Notes: generated by a model from the letters alone, not told the origin. DNA of 64,000 nt from Trichomonas tenax (GCA_023091735.1 JALKBU010000025.1:1-64000); one strand, 5' to 3'. Positions 30,357-41,007 are shown, counted from the stretch's first letter. Program-made: numbers and translations.

Positions 30357-30823
30357 TATTATTTCCAAAATATAGAGTTTAATATAAAAAATGCATGATA
30401 CTGCCTCAATACATTCATTTTAAGATACACCATAGCTTGGCGATTTATAACTTTATTCCAAAGCTTTCCTTATTGCTTAGAAATATACAAAATCACACGA
30501 TTTTATTCTTTTTGAAATAATAGCATTCTAATAACTCCGCTAGGGAGAAAATATTGTTGCCATGCGCATTTTATGTGATAATGGTAATACAATATGTTTG
30601 ATTCAAATTTGATTTAATCCCTATCAGTGCTTTGTGATTGATTGGCATACTAAATGCTAATATATTTTAGGTGTGATGGGAGCTTCAAATGGATTTAATC
30701 ATGCATTAACAGAATAAATAGTGAAAGAGGATAATTTGAGGATGAATATGCATCTTATCAGGTGCTCTATTTAAATATGAAATAAAATTGATGTGTTATC
30801 AAAAGACGTTAAAAATATAAAAA
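30357..30823. other. Intergenic, nothing identified
   Basis: An AT-rich spacer of about 470 bases without an open frame or repeat that I can support. Confidence 0.6.
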
Positions 30824-32314
30824 ATGTTGAATGAAGAAATTGATGCAGAAGTTCACGAAATGAAAGAAAACGAGGAAGAAGAAATAGAAGAAATAAAGCA
30901 AAACTTTAATGTCGAATTGGAGGAAGAAGATGGAGAAATTAAACTAAATTCCACAGAAATGAAATTATCAGATGACGAAAATCTAAATGAAGAGGAAGGT
31001 ATCGATGAAGAAGAGCAAGTTAACGAAAAATCAAAACAAAAATCGCAAAACCAAGTCGAAGAAGAAGATTCACTCGATATCATCGCGGATATGATGGATG
31101 ACGATCAAGGACATAACTATTCATCAAATGAAGAAGAAATCACTGAAAATACAACGAAAGAAACAGAAAATAATCCAGAAAATCAAAATAAAGTTGAAGA
31201 AAAGCCTAAAAACATCAAACCCATTCAAGAAAGTGGAGTAGAAATTGAAACTGTTGACGATATTTCCGAAGCTAAAAACACCAAAAATAAGCAAAATACA
31301 GCAAATAAGCAGAAAACACTTAAATCAGAACTCGACTACAACAGAACATCGAAAGTAGACAAAAGCAAATTCAAGCCAAGAATTACAGGTCCAAAGCAGC
31401 TCACAATCACAATGCAAAAGGAAAGATTGATACAATTCCCTAATGTCAAGGATGACAAGAATAGCATCGTCAAGGTAATCGATTTGACGCATAACAGACT
31501 CGTTAACTTCGAAGGAATGAATAAGCTCAATCATTTAACTTCTTTGACGTTAGATGAGAACTATATCAGGTCATTTAAAGGCGCTGACTATTGCAAGAGC
31601 TTGCAGTGGGTTTCCATGCAAAAATGCCCAATTGCGAAAAATTCTAATTTCAAGTTAATGGTTCTTGTTGTTTTCGATCAAATCAAGGAAAAGATCAATT
31701 ATAGAGGAAACAAGACTTATAGCGGTTCAATTATATCTATAAACAACTTCCAAGTTAACAATAAATTGCGTGAACAAGCGTTCAAACTTGCTCCAACTTT
31801 GAGGCCTTTGCTACTTGAAGGAAAAGTCATTTTGTCACTCAATCCACTCCGTTTGATAGACAATGAGACAGAAAATGAGGATGAAAAGATTGTTGAACCT
31901 AATGAAGAACTCTTTGAAGCAACAACAAGATTAACGACTATCATTCCTTCAATGGCAGAGAAAATAATAACAAAGACAAAGCTTCAATCACAAATGCGCG
32001 AAAAACCAAAGCCAAGTCTTGCAGTTATTTGCAATGAAGTCGTTGCAAGCGAAGATATGTCTGTTTTTGTTTCTGATTCCATTGTTAGAGACATTGCTTC
32101 TAAGCTCTCTGACATCAGGAAGCAATTTGAGGAACCTGCACTTCCAGAAGAGGAGGAAGAAGAAGCAAGCGAAGTTCAGAACAAATCTCATGAATCAATG
32201 GACAATGATGACAACATTTCAAATCCAGAGAATGAAGAAGATGAGGAGATATCAAATAACGAAGAAGAGTCCGGAGTTGCATCATCCGAGCTCGTCAAAA
32301 GGAGTGATGTTTAA
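30824..32314 (+). CDS. Acidic protein with a short leucine-rich repeat domain
   Basis: A 496-residue protein. Residues ~1-160 are a Glu/Asp/Asn-rich disordered region (EENEEEEIEEIK and similar). Residues ~190-300 carry a compact LRR module: VIDLTHNRLVNFEGMNKLNHLTSLTLDENYIRSF followed by a capping segment (YCKSLQWVSMQKCPIAKN), resembling the SDS22-like repeats of axonemal and nuclear LRR proteins. A helical region follows (FKLAPTLRPLLLEGKVILSL), and the C-terminus is again acidic (PALPEEEEEEASE). Function is unknown; a scaffold or histone-chaperone-like role could be guessed from acidity, but nothing in the sequence shows it. Confidence 0.65.
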   Translation: MLNEEIDAEVHEMKENEEEEIEEIKQNFNVELEEEDGEIKLNSTEMKLSDDENLNEEEGIDEEEQVNEKSKQKSQNQVEEEDSLDIIADMMDDDQGHNYSSNEEEITENTTKETENNPENQNKVEEKPKNIKPIQESGVEIETVDDISEAKNTKNKQNTANKQKTLKSELDYNRTSKVDKSKFKPRITGPKQLTITMQKERLIQFPNVKDDKNSIVKVIDLTHNRLVNFEGMNKLNHLTSLTLDENYIRSFKGADYCKSLQWVSMQKCPIAKNSNFKLMVLVVFDQIKEKINYRGNKTYSGSIISINNFQVNNKLREQAFKLAPTLRPLLLEGKVILSLNPLRLIDNETENEDEKIVEPNEELFEATTRLTTIIPSMAEKIITKTKLQSQMREKPKPSLAVICNEVVASEDMSVFVSDSIVRDIASKLSDIRKQFEEPALPEEEEEEASEVQNKSHESMDNDDNISNPENEEDEEISNNEEESGVASSELVKRSDV

Positions 32315-32457
32315 TTCTATAAATTGTTTTGAATATTTTTTAATGTCTTTGTCAAGATACTTTAATATTATTCTGACTCGTTGAAGATCTATTCAATATG
32401 AAAGTCTGAAAGTGTCAGAGATGTGAAGTCATTAGGGATTTCCCAAAAGTGACATAA

Positions 32458-33321
32458 ATGACATCATTTAATTTGAGCTTGGAATCGCTTCCAAAGGCAA
32501 TCAACATTGTTGAACCAAACTTCACGATAACAACTGACACAGGCAGCTACAAGGTTCACCTTCTTCTCGCTGTCGCTCAATCTACAAAAATTGGATCTCT
32601 TTATCTCGAGGATTCAACGATTACCGAATACAAACTCGAAACCCCAGACCAACTGAGTTTATTCGGAAACGTTGTCAACTTAATTCATGGACAAAGTCTC
32701 GAAATTGACAATATCAGCGCAATGTTTTACAATGCTGTAGCTCTTGAGCTTCAAATTCCTCAGTTACTTCATGCTTGCAGAACATTTTTGCCTGATATTG
32801 GCCGCAACATGAATATCGAATTCAATCCACTTCATCCATGGTTCGGCATTATTTCTTACTATCACCCATATCTCGATGAGACAGAGCTCGCCATCGAAGT
32901 CTCCTCAAACTCATCTTACAGCCTTCCTGAAAATCTCATCAAACAAGATCACACACCAGTCTATTGGGAGAGTGATGACCGCAAAGATTCATATGTCATT
33001 TTCGATTTCGTCAACAAGAAAGTTAATCTTGCTGCATATGCATTAAGATCAAGTGATAATTTGACCGACGAGCTTCACCCAAAGACATGGTCTGTCGATG
33101 GCTCCGATGACAAAGAGGAATGGTTCAATCTTGACCAAAAAGAAGAAGTTAATGATTTAGTCGGCGCATCACTCGAAGGATTCTACGAATGTGAAAGCAA
33201 GCAAAGTGATCAGCCATTCCGTTATATCAGGATTATGCAAACAGGATGCAACGAAAAAGGAACATTTGTATTCCGTCTCGCCAGAGTCGAGTTTTTCGGC
33301 GAAGTTGTTGCGTTAGAATAA
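32458..33321 (+). CDS. BTB-like / F5-8 type C (discoidin-like) protein
   Basis: A 287-residue protein. The N-terminal ~115 residues look like a divergent BTB/POZ fold: FTITTDTGSYKVHLLLAVAQSTKIGSL parallels the 'F.v..gge.~.hk.vLaarS..f' opening, followed by helices ending PQLLHACRTFL. The C-terminal ~150 residues (SYVIFDFVNKKVNLAAYAL, PKTWSVDGSDDKEEW, FRYIRIMQTG, RLARVEFFGEV) match the discoidin-like domain pattern of trichomonad F5/8-type-C proteins. The same C-terminal motif occurs in the broken array at 46-49 kb. No signal peptide, so likely intracellular. A TCATTT sequence sits just inside the frame, leaving the exact start uncertain; no downstream Met would keep the BTB part. Confidence 0.6.
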   Translation: MTSFNLSLESLPKAINIVEPNFTITTDTGSYKVHLLLAVAQSTKIGSLYLEDSTITEYKLETPDQLSLFGNVVNLIHGQSLEIDNISAMFYNAVALELQIPQLLHACRTFLPDIGRNMNIEFNPLHPWFGIISYYHPYLDETELAIEVSSNSSYSLPENLIKQDHTPVYWESDDRKDSYVIFDFVNKKVNLAAYALRSSDNLTDELHPKTWSVDGSDDKEEWFNLDQKEEVNDLVGASLEGFYECESKQSDQPFRYIRIMQTGCNEKGTFVFRLARVEFFGEVVALE

Positions 33322-34034
33322 AAGTCTATTATGAATATTGTTCATATTTGCAGGAAAACTTTTCATTTCATTTTGTTACTTTTATTAGTCATGGAATGAA
33401 AAGAAATAAATTTTTTAAGTCAAAAACGAACTGTAAGATAATGTATATTACATCTCATTTTTTCTGATGGTATAATAAGGCTTTATTCCGAAAATAATGC
33501 AATGATTGCTATATTTTTAACTTACAATATGATCTCCCATCATTATAAATCCCGCAATATTAAAACACCAAATTGATCTCTTCTCCGTTCGATGTTTGGA
33601 TAACTACTCTGTGTTTTTTGAGCATATCTTTAATCTCATCAAGATGACAATTGATCCAGAAAACCATATGTTCTTTATGTCGAATGTGCTCCTTTCCTAT
33701 TGGTATTTTTGTGGCTAATGATAAGAATAGACATAGTTGTTGTAGATTTAACAAATTCAATTTATTATCAAAATTAATGCGGAGTCATAGCCAGGCGAAT
33801 CCTTGTATTTAAATGTGCTGCGGTTGATGTTGGATATCGCTGGTGCTTTGCTCTGATTAGTTTCGTGCATTTAATTAATATTTTGATTGAATTCAGTGAA
33901 TCAAAAACTTTGACTTTGATTTATGTCAGATTTTCTACGACTTTTCTGAACGCCCTTTAAACACTGCTGTTTGATTGCAGATGACAGTTATGTATTTTCT
34001 GCGTATTTTGAACTCATTTTTTCAATTAATTACT
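33322..34034. other. Intergenic, with a possible gene remnant
   Basis: AT-rich DNA. Apart from the minus-strand fragment at 33560-33775 no feature is supported. Confidence 0.5.
33560..33775 (-). pseudogene. Possible 3' fragment of an unknown gene
   Basis: An open minus-strand stretch of about 70 codons with no plausible ATG near its beginning. It ends with protein-like sequence (HIRHKEHMVFWINCHLDEIK, then HRVVIQTSNGEEINLVF). Composition is far less AT-biased than the surroundings. I do not recognise the family. It could be the 3' remnant of a gene broken near 33775. Confidence 0.3.
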
Positions 34035-34042
34035 ATAAGTCA

Positions 34043-35191
34043 AGAAGGAGTGGCACTCTGAATACGCATTCTTGGGGCACCATTTTCTGCTATGCACATC
34101 AGTGGCAGTACCTAATACCATGACTGATTTGGTTCGTGCGCTAATGTTTAGCAGTTGAAAATTGATTTTTATATTTTTTATCCTATCAATGCATTACATG
34201 TTACATATAGGAATCCACAAAAATGATACTACTACATCATATCTCAGCTTATCTTAGATTTATATATTGCCAATGATCGAATTCGAACTTGAATCTCCAT
34301 ATTCGACTAAGATTTCATTGTTTCATATTGTAATCCCAGTATGTACTTAGTATGAAAAACCTGAAATGATACGATGATAGTATATTGTCGCTGATATAAT
34401 ATTAAAAAAATTATTCTCCAAATAATTTCGAATTGAAAACATGACTACAACTACCATGCTAATTTCAAACATGCCAGTATGTAATAATAATGAATTACTC
34501 TAAAAGTTTTATCAAATATTTTATATCCTTTTCAAAACGTATTTCTGTATACGTATTCTTACAAAACATATCATGGGTAATAACTATTAATTTTAGCTCA
34601 AATTATATAAAATGTAAATTAAATATTAAAGAATATTGCAAATTATAAGTGGCACAATTTGGGCTTCATTCAGATGTGATATGCCAACTAAAATTGTTTC
34701 AGATTTCCTAACATCTTGATCTAGGTTAATCCAAATGACTAGCTCACAACTGATATATACATGATAGAACAACGCCTCATCAAAATTTATAGCCGCGTGA
34801 CTTGAAGAACCAGAAAACTATCACTCACATAGCAAAAAAAATGCAAAATAAATTTTTTTTTAAATAATGGGGTTTTGTTGACTTTTGAGCTAGCCAGTGG
34901 ATAATATATGCTATAGAGATGTTGTATTTTAGTATATTTGAGCAAAATAAAATTGAGTGAATAAAACAAATATCTCACAATTATTTTTCGATTTTAAGCA
35001 GAAAATATTACTAAACACAATATGTAGAATACAAAAAGTGAGTTAAAACAGTTTTTAAAGGTTAATTTTGAGGTGTCTGGTTGGAGTTAATGCATATATT
35101 TAACAATGAATATGTATAGGGTATATACTGTTAATGCTATTTATCTAATTATTTTAAAAAAATATTGCAAATTCGGAGTGCCACACCTTCT
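34043..35191. mobile_element. TIR element with perfect 8-bp target duplication
   Basis: The left end AGAAGGAGTGGCACTCTGAA and the right end (reverse complement AGAAGGTGTGGCACTCCGAA) form inverted repeats matching at 18 of the first 20 bases. The 8-base sequence ATAAGTCA is repeated exactly just outside both ends (34035-34042 and 35192-35199). An 8-bp duplication is typical of hAT elements and also seen in some Mutator-like elements. The 1149-base interior has no transposase; the only minus-strand ORF (34787-34978) is short and AT-rich. I call a non-autonomous DNA transposon. Confidence 0.85.
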
Positions 35192-35469
35192 ATAAGTCAC
35201 GAAATGTTCTTTCAAATTTTGTTTCTGTTCTTATTTGTTTGTATAATCCGAATCTAAGCTCCTTGTCAATAGTTGGTCGCGTGGCTATCGTTTGCATAAC
35301 CATCGGCATTGCAAATGTTTTTACAACTGAACACAAAATGAATGATTTTATATATTGGAATTGAAATCTAGTTGTAACGGAGATGAGGAAGCGAACCATA
35401 TGAAAATCTATTCTAATTTATGATATTAAAAACAAAATAATATAAATGAAAAAATAAAATTGATGAAAT

Positions 35470-37044
35470 TCAATTCTTATTGTCGTTTTGTTCATCAGGA
35501 TCCTTGACTTTTGTGAAATAACCAATCTCATCGCCCTTGTGGTGGCGCCTAATTGCTTCAATGATGTCCATATCATCGGGCTTATCGACAGCACCAAGTT
35601 CTTCGAGTTCTCTCTGTACAGGATGGATAGCAATGCGTCCCTTGAAGCCTTCTCCCCACAATGGAGCAACTGGAGCAGCTTTGAGTCTTTTGTCTCTTGT
35701 GACTTGATCCGTGAATGGGAACCAGAAACCATTGATAACTCTTTCTGTTTCGGGGTCGACGAACTTGGGAATGAGTTGGCCAATGATTGCATCGCTTGAT
35801 TCTCTCTTGAATAATAGTCCATTTTCCAGAGCTCTCAGTGCTCCTTTCTTAGATAATTCGCGATCAAATAAGATACGTGTTGTTCCGTCAGAACATCCTG
35901 CATAGATTTGGTTGTTTCTCGCATGCCAATGCAAACAGTTGATGCCAACGGCTGAAGACATAAGAACTTCGTCAAGCAGCTCACCTTTTACAGTCGATAC
36001 TACCTTGATTGAGCCACCTTTCTTCGATTGTTTCAAAATATATTCACCAATTAATAATGTTTCTCCGTCAGGAGAGAATTCCATAGAATGTCCACGTGAA
36101 TCTGATAATACGTTCCAAAGAGGCTCATTTGGTGACCTAATATCCCACATTTGAACACCTCTTGTTGTCAATTCTCTTGTTGCGACATGAAAACCATTAC
36201 TACTAACAGCAATAGCACCACCAATGTTAGGAAGCTGTATTGTTAACGATGCTGCTCTCGTATGTCCTGCATTGTCATATAATGCTAATGTTGCATCATT
36301 TGAAACGACAAAGACGCCATTTCCATCAGCAGCCCATCTCATCGCGTGGCCTGGGTACCTAACACCGCCTTGTTGTCCAAGTCTGTAAATCATGTTGTGT
36401 GTTTCGAGATGATTAACTGTCCAAAATCTCAAAGTGCCGTCTGCGGAACAAGTCGCGATTTGGTCCGGATAACCAGGTCTAAACTGCATGCCTGTGATAG
36501 CCGCAGTGTGTCCCCACGTGTTAGTCGTGTCGTAGACGTACATATCACCACGTCGAGATTCTCCCTTTTTCAGGCCTTTCTGGTCAAATAGACGAAGAAT
36601 TGGGGAGCCAGAAGCGACAGCAATGATTGATTCATCTGGTGTACAGTCTATATCTGTTATACTGTAAGTTTCGTCTAATTCGATGCTAACGTGGCACTTA
36701 GTGCCGTTTGCTTTCATTGAAGATAAATCGTAGTAACATACTGTGCTATATTCGCATCCTGTATAAAATTTAAAGCCTGATTCGTTAACTTTTATCGACA
36801 TAACACCTTTTTCATTATGGCCAACCGAAAACTCTTGTGTAATAGGGAATTTCGGTGTTTCTTTTCTACTCGGAAGTTTAGGACCTATTTCTTTTAGGAT
36901 TCTTTTGTCTCCTTCATAGGGAACTGCGATTTCTTCCCTTCCTTCAATATATAATCCCTTTCTTTGCTTCAAGACTATACCGAGTGCCTGCTTGTGTGCA
37001 TCTTTTCCGAAGCCTTGTGGTATGTAATCATCTTCTTCAGTCAT
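35470..37044 (-). CDS. WD40 protein, WDR70-like
   Basis: A 524-residue beta-propeller protein. I chose the ATG at 37044 (MTEEDDYIPQGFG); the 24 residues upstream are hydrophobic AT-rich leader. After an N-terminal tail with the segment IPITQEFSV-like approach to the propeller, WD repeats cover residues ~65-405. Examples are HTAAITGMQFRPGYPDQIATCSADGTLRFW, GGVRYPGHAMRWAADGNGVF and TRGVQMWDIRSPNEPLW. The order, the insert YVYDTTNTWGHTAAI and the conserved C-terminal part after the propeller (basic, with DDMDI) agree best with WDR70/GAD-1, a nuclear protein linked in other eukaryotes to histone H2B ubiquitination and DNA repair. Another WD family is possible. It is divergent from the 93-residue gene 105 bases away. 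Confidence 0.6.
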   Translation of the reverse strand: MTEEDDYIPQGFGKDAHKQALGIVLKQRKGLYIEGREEIAVPYEGDKRILKEIGPKLPSRKETPKFPITQEFSVGHNEKGVMSIKVNESGFKFYTGCEYSTVCYYDLSSMKANGTKCHVSIELDETYSITDIDCTPDESIIAVASGSPILRLFDQKGLKKGESRRGDMYVYDTTNTWGHTAAITGMQFRPGYPDQIATCSADGTLRFWTVNHLETHNMIYRLGQQGGVRYPGHAMRWAADGNGVFVVSNDATLALYDNAGHTRAASLTIQLPNIGGAIAVSSNGFHVATRELTTRGVQMWDIRSPNEPLWNVLSDSRGHSMEFSPDGETLLIGEYILKQSKKGGSIKVVSTVKGELLDEVLMSSAVGINCLHWHARNNQIYAGCSDGTTRILFDRELSKKGALRALENGLLFKRESSDAIIGQLIPKFVDPETERVINGFWFPFTDQVTRDKRLKAAPVAPLWGEGFKGRIAIHPVQRELEELGAVDKPDDMDIIEAIRRHHKGDEIGYFTKVKDPDEQNDNKN

Positions 37045-37149
37045 ATTTTTTGACTGGAAGAGATGAATATAAAAGGTGACAATTGCCAAAATTGTCGAAG
37101 TTAAAAAGTACCACACATAAGGTTATTTACCAATAAAAGTGTCAATAGA

Positions 37150-37431
37150 ATGAGCAACGAAGCGGATCCTTTACAGGAAAGAGTTGTATATTTAAGGAAA
37201 CTGGTGAATAACCTTGTAATTCAGAACCTTGTTTTAGGAAACAACCCAAAAATAAAGCCAGGTGTTCCAATGTCGAATGAAAATCTTAATAAACTTAAAA
37301 CCGAACTTGAACAGTTGGTTGCTCATGAAGATATAGAGAGTGAAAAAGTCACTACAAAGAAAGTCGGAAAAACGCCCAAAGTTCATAGAGTCATTGCAAA
37401 CCACAGCAATAAGGAGTCTTATAACGAATAA
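37150..37431 (+). CDS. Small coiled-coil protein
   Basis: A 93-residue protein beginning MSNEADPLQERVVYLRKLVN. Residues ~6-26 and ~40-65 form likely amphipathic helices, separated by a Pro/Gly turn (NNPKIKPGVPM), and the tail is basic. This looks like a small subunit of a larger complex, comparable in shape to kinetochore or Mediator-type subunits, but no family is recognised. It shares a 105-base upstream region with the WDR70-like gene on the opposite strand. Confidence 0.6.
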   Translation: MSNEADPLQERVVYLRKLVNNLVIQNLVLGNNPKIKPGVPMSNENLNKLKTELEQLVAHEDIESEKVTTKKVGKTPKVHRVIANHSNKESYNE

Positions 37432-37794
37432 ATATGTCTTGTTTGTTTATTAACCGTCGACCTACTTTCTCGATTACTTTACAAATCGAAAAAAATATAT
37501 CAATCATTTTTATACATTCATAATCCATCCAATAGGATATAGATTTAAATTACATTGCATGATCTGATCTAAAAAATATAACTAAAATTTATATATGTTA
37601 AAAAATAAATTTGAAATTTTAGATATTGGTTTAAATCGATCAACTATGTTTTATTATGAGAATAGAACTAAAATAAAGCGCTTTGATAAATTTTATGTTT
37701 TATTTTAAACAGTAAATCTAGCAACAACATAACATTTTGAAGAAAATAAAACAAAAAATGAAAAAATTTGATAAAAAAATTTTTATCAGATTTC
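37432..37794. other. Intergenic, nothing identified
   Basis: Very AT-rich 5' region of the BRWD-like gene. No repeats or motifs stand out. Confidence 0.6.
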
Positions 37795-40700
37795 ATGGAT
37801 GATGATTCACAGCGTGAGCTTTACTTTCTTATCGCGAAACTGCTGAAAACAAGCTTCCCAGAGATCGGAGAATTGTTCATAAAGGAGTGTGAACGCAAAC
37901 AACTGTTTCCTTCATGCGTTTTTTCGAAAAATCCGACTTTTCACGAGCTCGATTCGCACTCATTGAGTGGCATTCCAAACGACCAACTAATGAGGCTCGT
38001 TTCAATGGCCCTTCCTAAATCGCAATTCCCTTCATTATTAATAACTCCGCAAAGCGTGAACAGACAAGTCTCCATTACCGATATATTAACTAAACAACTT
38101 GGCCCTCCGTTATCTCAGTGTTTCGGAATGGCTCCAAGTCATCGAATTGTTGGACATTTCAACAAAATTTACTGTCTTGCCATAGATTTAACATGTCAAA
38201 TACTTATTTCAGGTTCAGATGACTACCTCATTAAGATCTGGAAGATTCCAGAGCTTACTCTGATTGCAACTGTTCATGCACATATTGGAGTTATCAATGA
38301 CCTCGATATTCATCCATCAAATCTATTTTTCGCATCTTCGTCTCATGATAAGTTTATTGCTCTCGTTAATTTCCACGATCTCAAAATTCAGCGATATAAT
38401 GTCGATACATCTGTAAATTCGGTCAGATTCTCACCAAACGGTAAATATCTCGCTGCGGCGTGCGAAGCTGGCTATGTAAGTTTATATCAAGTCGATCAAA
38501 ATCTCGGTACAATTGTTAATACATTACGAATGATTGCTATTCCAGGTCAAAAGTGTGCAAACTGGGTATCATTCAGTCCGGGATCAGAGTTTCTTGCATT
38601 TGTTTCAGGTACGAACGATGTTGTTATTTCATCAATAAATCAGTACAAATACCAAATCCTTGCAGGCCATTCAGAGTCTATTGATGCTGTAAAGTTCTCC
38701 GCCCAAACAGCATCCAAGCTTTGGACACATTCACCACGTGACAAAACAATCAAAATTTGGGAAGAAGCTGGCGGCGTTTATAACATGACATGGGATGTAG
38801 GACCACGTAATGTACAGAACACACGTCAGAGACCAGTTAAAGTCGACTGGAACAGCGATGAAACTAAAGTTGTTTGCATCACACAGACGCAAATCTGGGT
38901 TTGGTCTGATCCAGAATCGCAGCCACAAGTTGAGACTGTTACTTACGGAACAGAGCATTGCAGCGTTCTTGTGCTCCACCCGACACTCCCGAACATTGCA
39001 TTCGTTGGCTGCGACAACGGACACGCTTCTATTTGGGATATCTTCAAGATGGAAGCTATCGTCAAGATGCAGGCCGATGATAACATTTTCGGTATCACAG
39101 AAGCATGCTGGAGCAGAGATGGACAGTTCGTCTTTGCTGGTGACGCTTCCGGAGGAATCACTGTCTACGGAAGATCAACGAAACCTTTCACAACGACTCA
39201 GCAAGTTTTCATGATGGATGACAACAGAAATCAAGTCGAATATGCGACAACAGGTCAACAGATCTTGAATACAACAAAGAATCCATTGGATCCTCAGCCA
39301 CCGCACTACAGGATGGCAGACTTCCAGCTCGCAGTGAAGCCAAGCGAAATAGACCAGAGAATAGTGAATGAGGAGAAGTTCATTTTAGAGAAATGGCAGA
39401 ATCTTCCAAGCGTTAAGGACTTTACTCCGCGTGGATCTGTTTTGACATACGACAATGTCATTGAACCTCAACAGCCACAAGTTGAAGAAGAAGATGATGA
39501 AGAGATTCAACCAGATGTTCCTCAGAGGCGAGAAGTTCATCTCCATGAAGAAGAAGATGGCGACTTTAGCATCGCAACTGTTCAGGATGAAGATGAAGAG
39601 GAAGATGTTCTTCCACAGAACATTCCAGATGATGACGAAGACGAAAATGAAGAAGCACCACTACCAAGAACAAGAAGCAGTGGACCTGTTGATGAATCAA
39701 TTCCAACAAGATCAACTTCTTCGAGATTGCGTTCCCAAAGATATTCAAACAACTCCTACAACATTGTCGACGATAGCACCATTGCTTATGATAACTTTGA
39801 GGATGTTGAAAGTGAAGCCGAAGCGGTCTTCTCCGATGACGAAGAGGATATGCCAAGATCTCGTCCACCTCCAAAGAAGAAATCAAGGCCTTCATCATCA
39901 CGCTCAAGATCATCAAATCGTTTCATTGCGAACGATGACGATGACTTAGGAAACGATGATGACGAGTTCGACATGCACGGAGCTCCAGACGATGACGACG
40001 ATGATGACCTTGACGATCTCAAAGAGCAAGACTATGCTGATGATATGCCAGCTCCACGCGCAACAAGGAGGAACACGAGACTCCCAGAGTCACCTCCGCC
40101 GCCTGCTCCTCTTCCTGTTGTCAACACTCCAATGCCACCGTGGATGTTCAACTCTAAGAGATACAGTTATCAGTTCGTTCCACAGTTTGGCGAAAGAGTT
40201 GTTTATCTTAGAAGTGGCCACGTTGCTTGTCTCGATCAGACAGCAGCAAACAAGTATCCACCGCCATACAGACAGAACCACTCGATGAGTGAGATCTCGG
40301 AAGCAGTCGTTACCTCTATTGAAGCAGATCCGAACTATTTGCTCATTTATCTCAAGTTTATCAACACCAGGCGCTCTATGGAAGGAACAGTTGCATTCCC
40401 AATCAACGACTCTCTTCCATTCCTTATTCCAGCAGACTTCTACGAAGTTGCAATGGCCATGGCTGAGAATCTTACTGTCGGACAACACGTTTCTGCTTTC
40501 TTCTCTGAGGAAGGAAAGCCAGTCTTCTATGATGCACTTGTCACTTCCATCAAACCAGACATCAAGCGCCATCCATACGAATCAATCGGAATCCAACTCG
40601 TCAACTCTAATGATGTCTACAATGTCTGTCCATGGGAACTCGCAATTGACGATCCTCAGTTAACACCAGTTGCCGAAATGGCCAAGAACATGCTCATCTC

Positions 40701-41007
40701 TGTCAGAGGCCTTGCACAGCGCGAGCCACGCTATGCATCGTTCTTATCTCTTAGGACTGACAAGATAAAGGATAAGATCTGGAAGAGCTTGAGCTTCCCG
40801 ATGGATTTGGAATTGTTCATGGCAAGACTGGAAGACGGATGGTATCAGACACTCAACGAGATGATTGTCGAAGTCGGTTTGTTCTCAGCAAATGCTATTT
40901 TGCTTGGCTTGAACCAACAAGATGCCAATGCCCTTACAGAAGATCTCAAGAACATGGTATATCAAAAGGCAAAGTTCAATGGTATCGAAGAAGTTGTAGT
41001 GAAATAA
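37795..41007 (+). CDS. BRWD/PHIP-like WD40-bromodomain protein
   Basis: 1070 residues from the ATG at 37795; an in-frame TTG upstream (37768) would add nine AT-rich residues and is unlikely. The N-terminus has the family's LisH-like opening (RELYFLIAKLL). WD40 repeats follow at ~115-470 (HFNKIYCLAIDLTCQILISGSDDYLIKIW and so on). Residues ~563-747 are acidic and basic low complexity. Residues ~785-960 match the BRWD-specific module: QFVPQFGERVVYLRSGHVAC parallels PHIP '[20 protein letters not shown]', and the later VCPWELAI parallels 'MSPWDMEL'. A bromodomain-like helical bundle ends the protein (~965-1068) but looks degenerate and single, whereas animal proteins have two. Chromatin binding in the nucleus is inferred. 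Confidence 0.88.
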   Translation: MDDDSQRELYFLIAKLLKTSFPEIGELFIKECERKQLFPSCVFSKNPTFHELDSHSLSGIPNDQLMRLVSMALPKSQFPSLLITPQSVNRQVSITDILTKQLGPPLSQCFGMAPSHRIVGHFNKIYCLAIDLTCQILISGSDDYLIKIWKIPELTLIATVHAHIGVINDLDIHPSNLFFASSSHDKFIALVNFHDLKIQRYNVDTSVNSVRFSPNGKYLAAACEAGYVSLYQVDQNLGTIVNTLRMIAIPGQKCANWVSFSPGSEFLAFVSGTNDVVISSINQYKYQILAGHSESIDAVKFSAQTASKLWTHSPRDKTIKIWEEAGGVYNMTWDVGPRNVQNTRQRPVKVDWNSDETKVVCITQTQIWVWSDPESQPQVETVTYGTEHCSVLVLHPTLPNIAFVGCDNGHASIWDIFKMEAIVKMQADDNIFGITEACWSRDGQFVFAGDASGGITVYGRSTKPFTTTQQVFMMDDNRNQVEYATTGQQILNTTKNPLDPQPPHYRMADFQLAVKPSEIDQRIVNEEKFILEKWQNLPSVKDFTPRGSVLTYDNVIEPQQPQVEEEDDEEIQPDVPQRREVHLHEEEDGDFSIATVQDEDEEEDVLPQNIPDDDEDENEEAPLPRTRSSGPVDESIPTRSTSSRLRSQRYSNNSYNIVDDSTIAYDNFEDVESEAEAVFSDDEEDMPRSRPPPKKKSRPSSSRSRSSNRFIANDDDDLGNDDDEFDMHGAPDDDDDDDLDDLKEQDYADDMPAPRATRRNTRLPESPPPPAPLPVVNTPMPPWMFNSKRYSYQFVPQFGERVVYLRSGHVACLDQTAANKYPPPYRQNHSMSEISEAVVTSIEADPNYLLIYLKFINTRRSMEGTVAFPINDSLPFLIPADFYEVAMAMAENLTVGQHVSAFFSEEGKPVFYDALVTSIKPDIKRHPYESIGIQLVNSNDVYNVCPWELAIDDPQLTPVAEMAKNMLISVRGLAQREPRYASFLSLRTDKIKDKIWKSLSFPMDLELFMARLEDGWYQTLNEMIVEVGLFSANAILLGLNQQDANALTEDLKNMVYQKAKFNGIEEVVVK

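Noticed and set aside
34281..34310. TTCGAATTCGAAC-like sequence as a tRNA B box
   Set aside because: The neighbouring bases cannot form a T-stem or acceptor, and no A box is found. It is a palindrome by chance inside the TIR element.
35190..35399. 69-codon minus-strand frame at the right edge of the TIR element
   Set aside because: It ends in the target duplication, and rejoining the flanks conceptually meets a stop at once. No evidence that the element interrupted a gene.
37045..37116. 24-residue hydrophobic extension of the WDR70-like protein as a signal peptide
   Set aside because: It lies in the short divergent promoter region. WDR70-type proteins are nuclear, and a good ATG follows at 37044.
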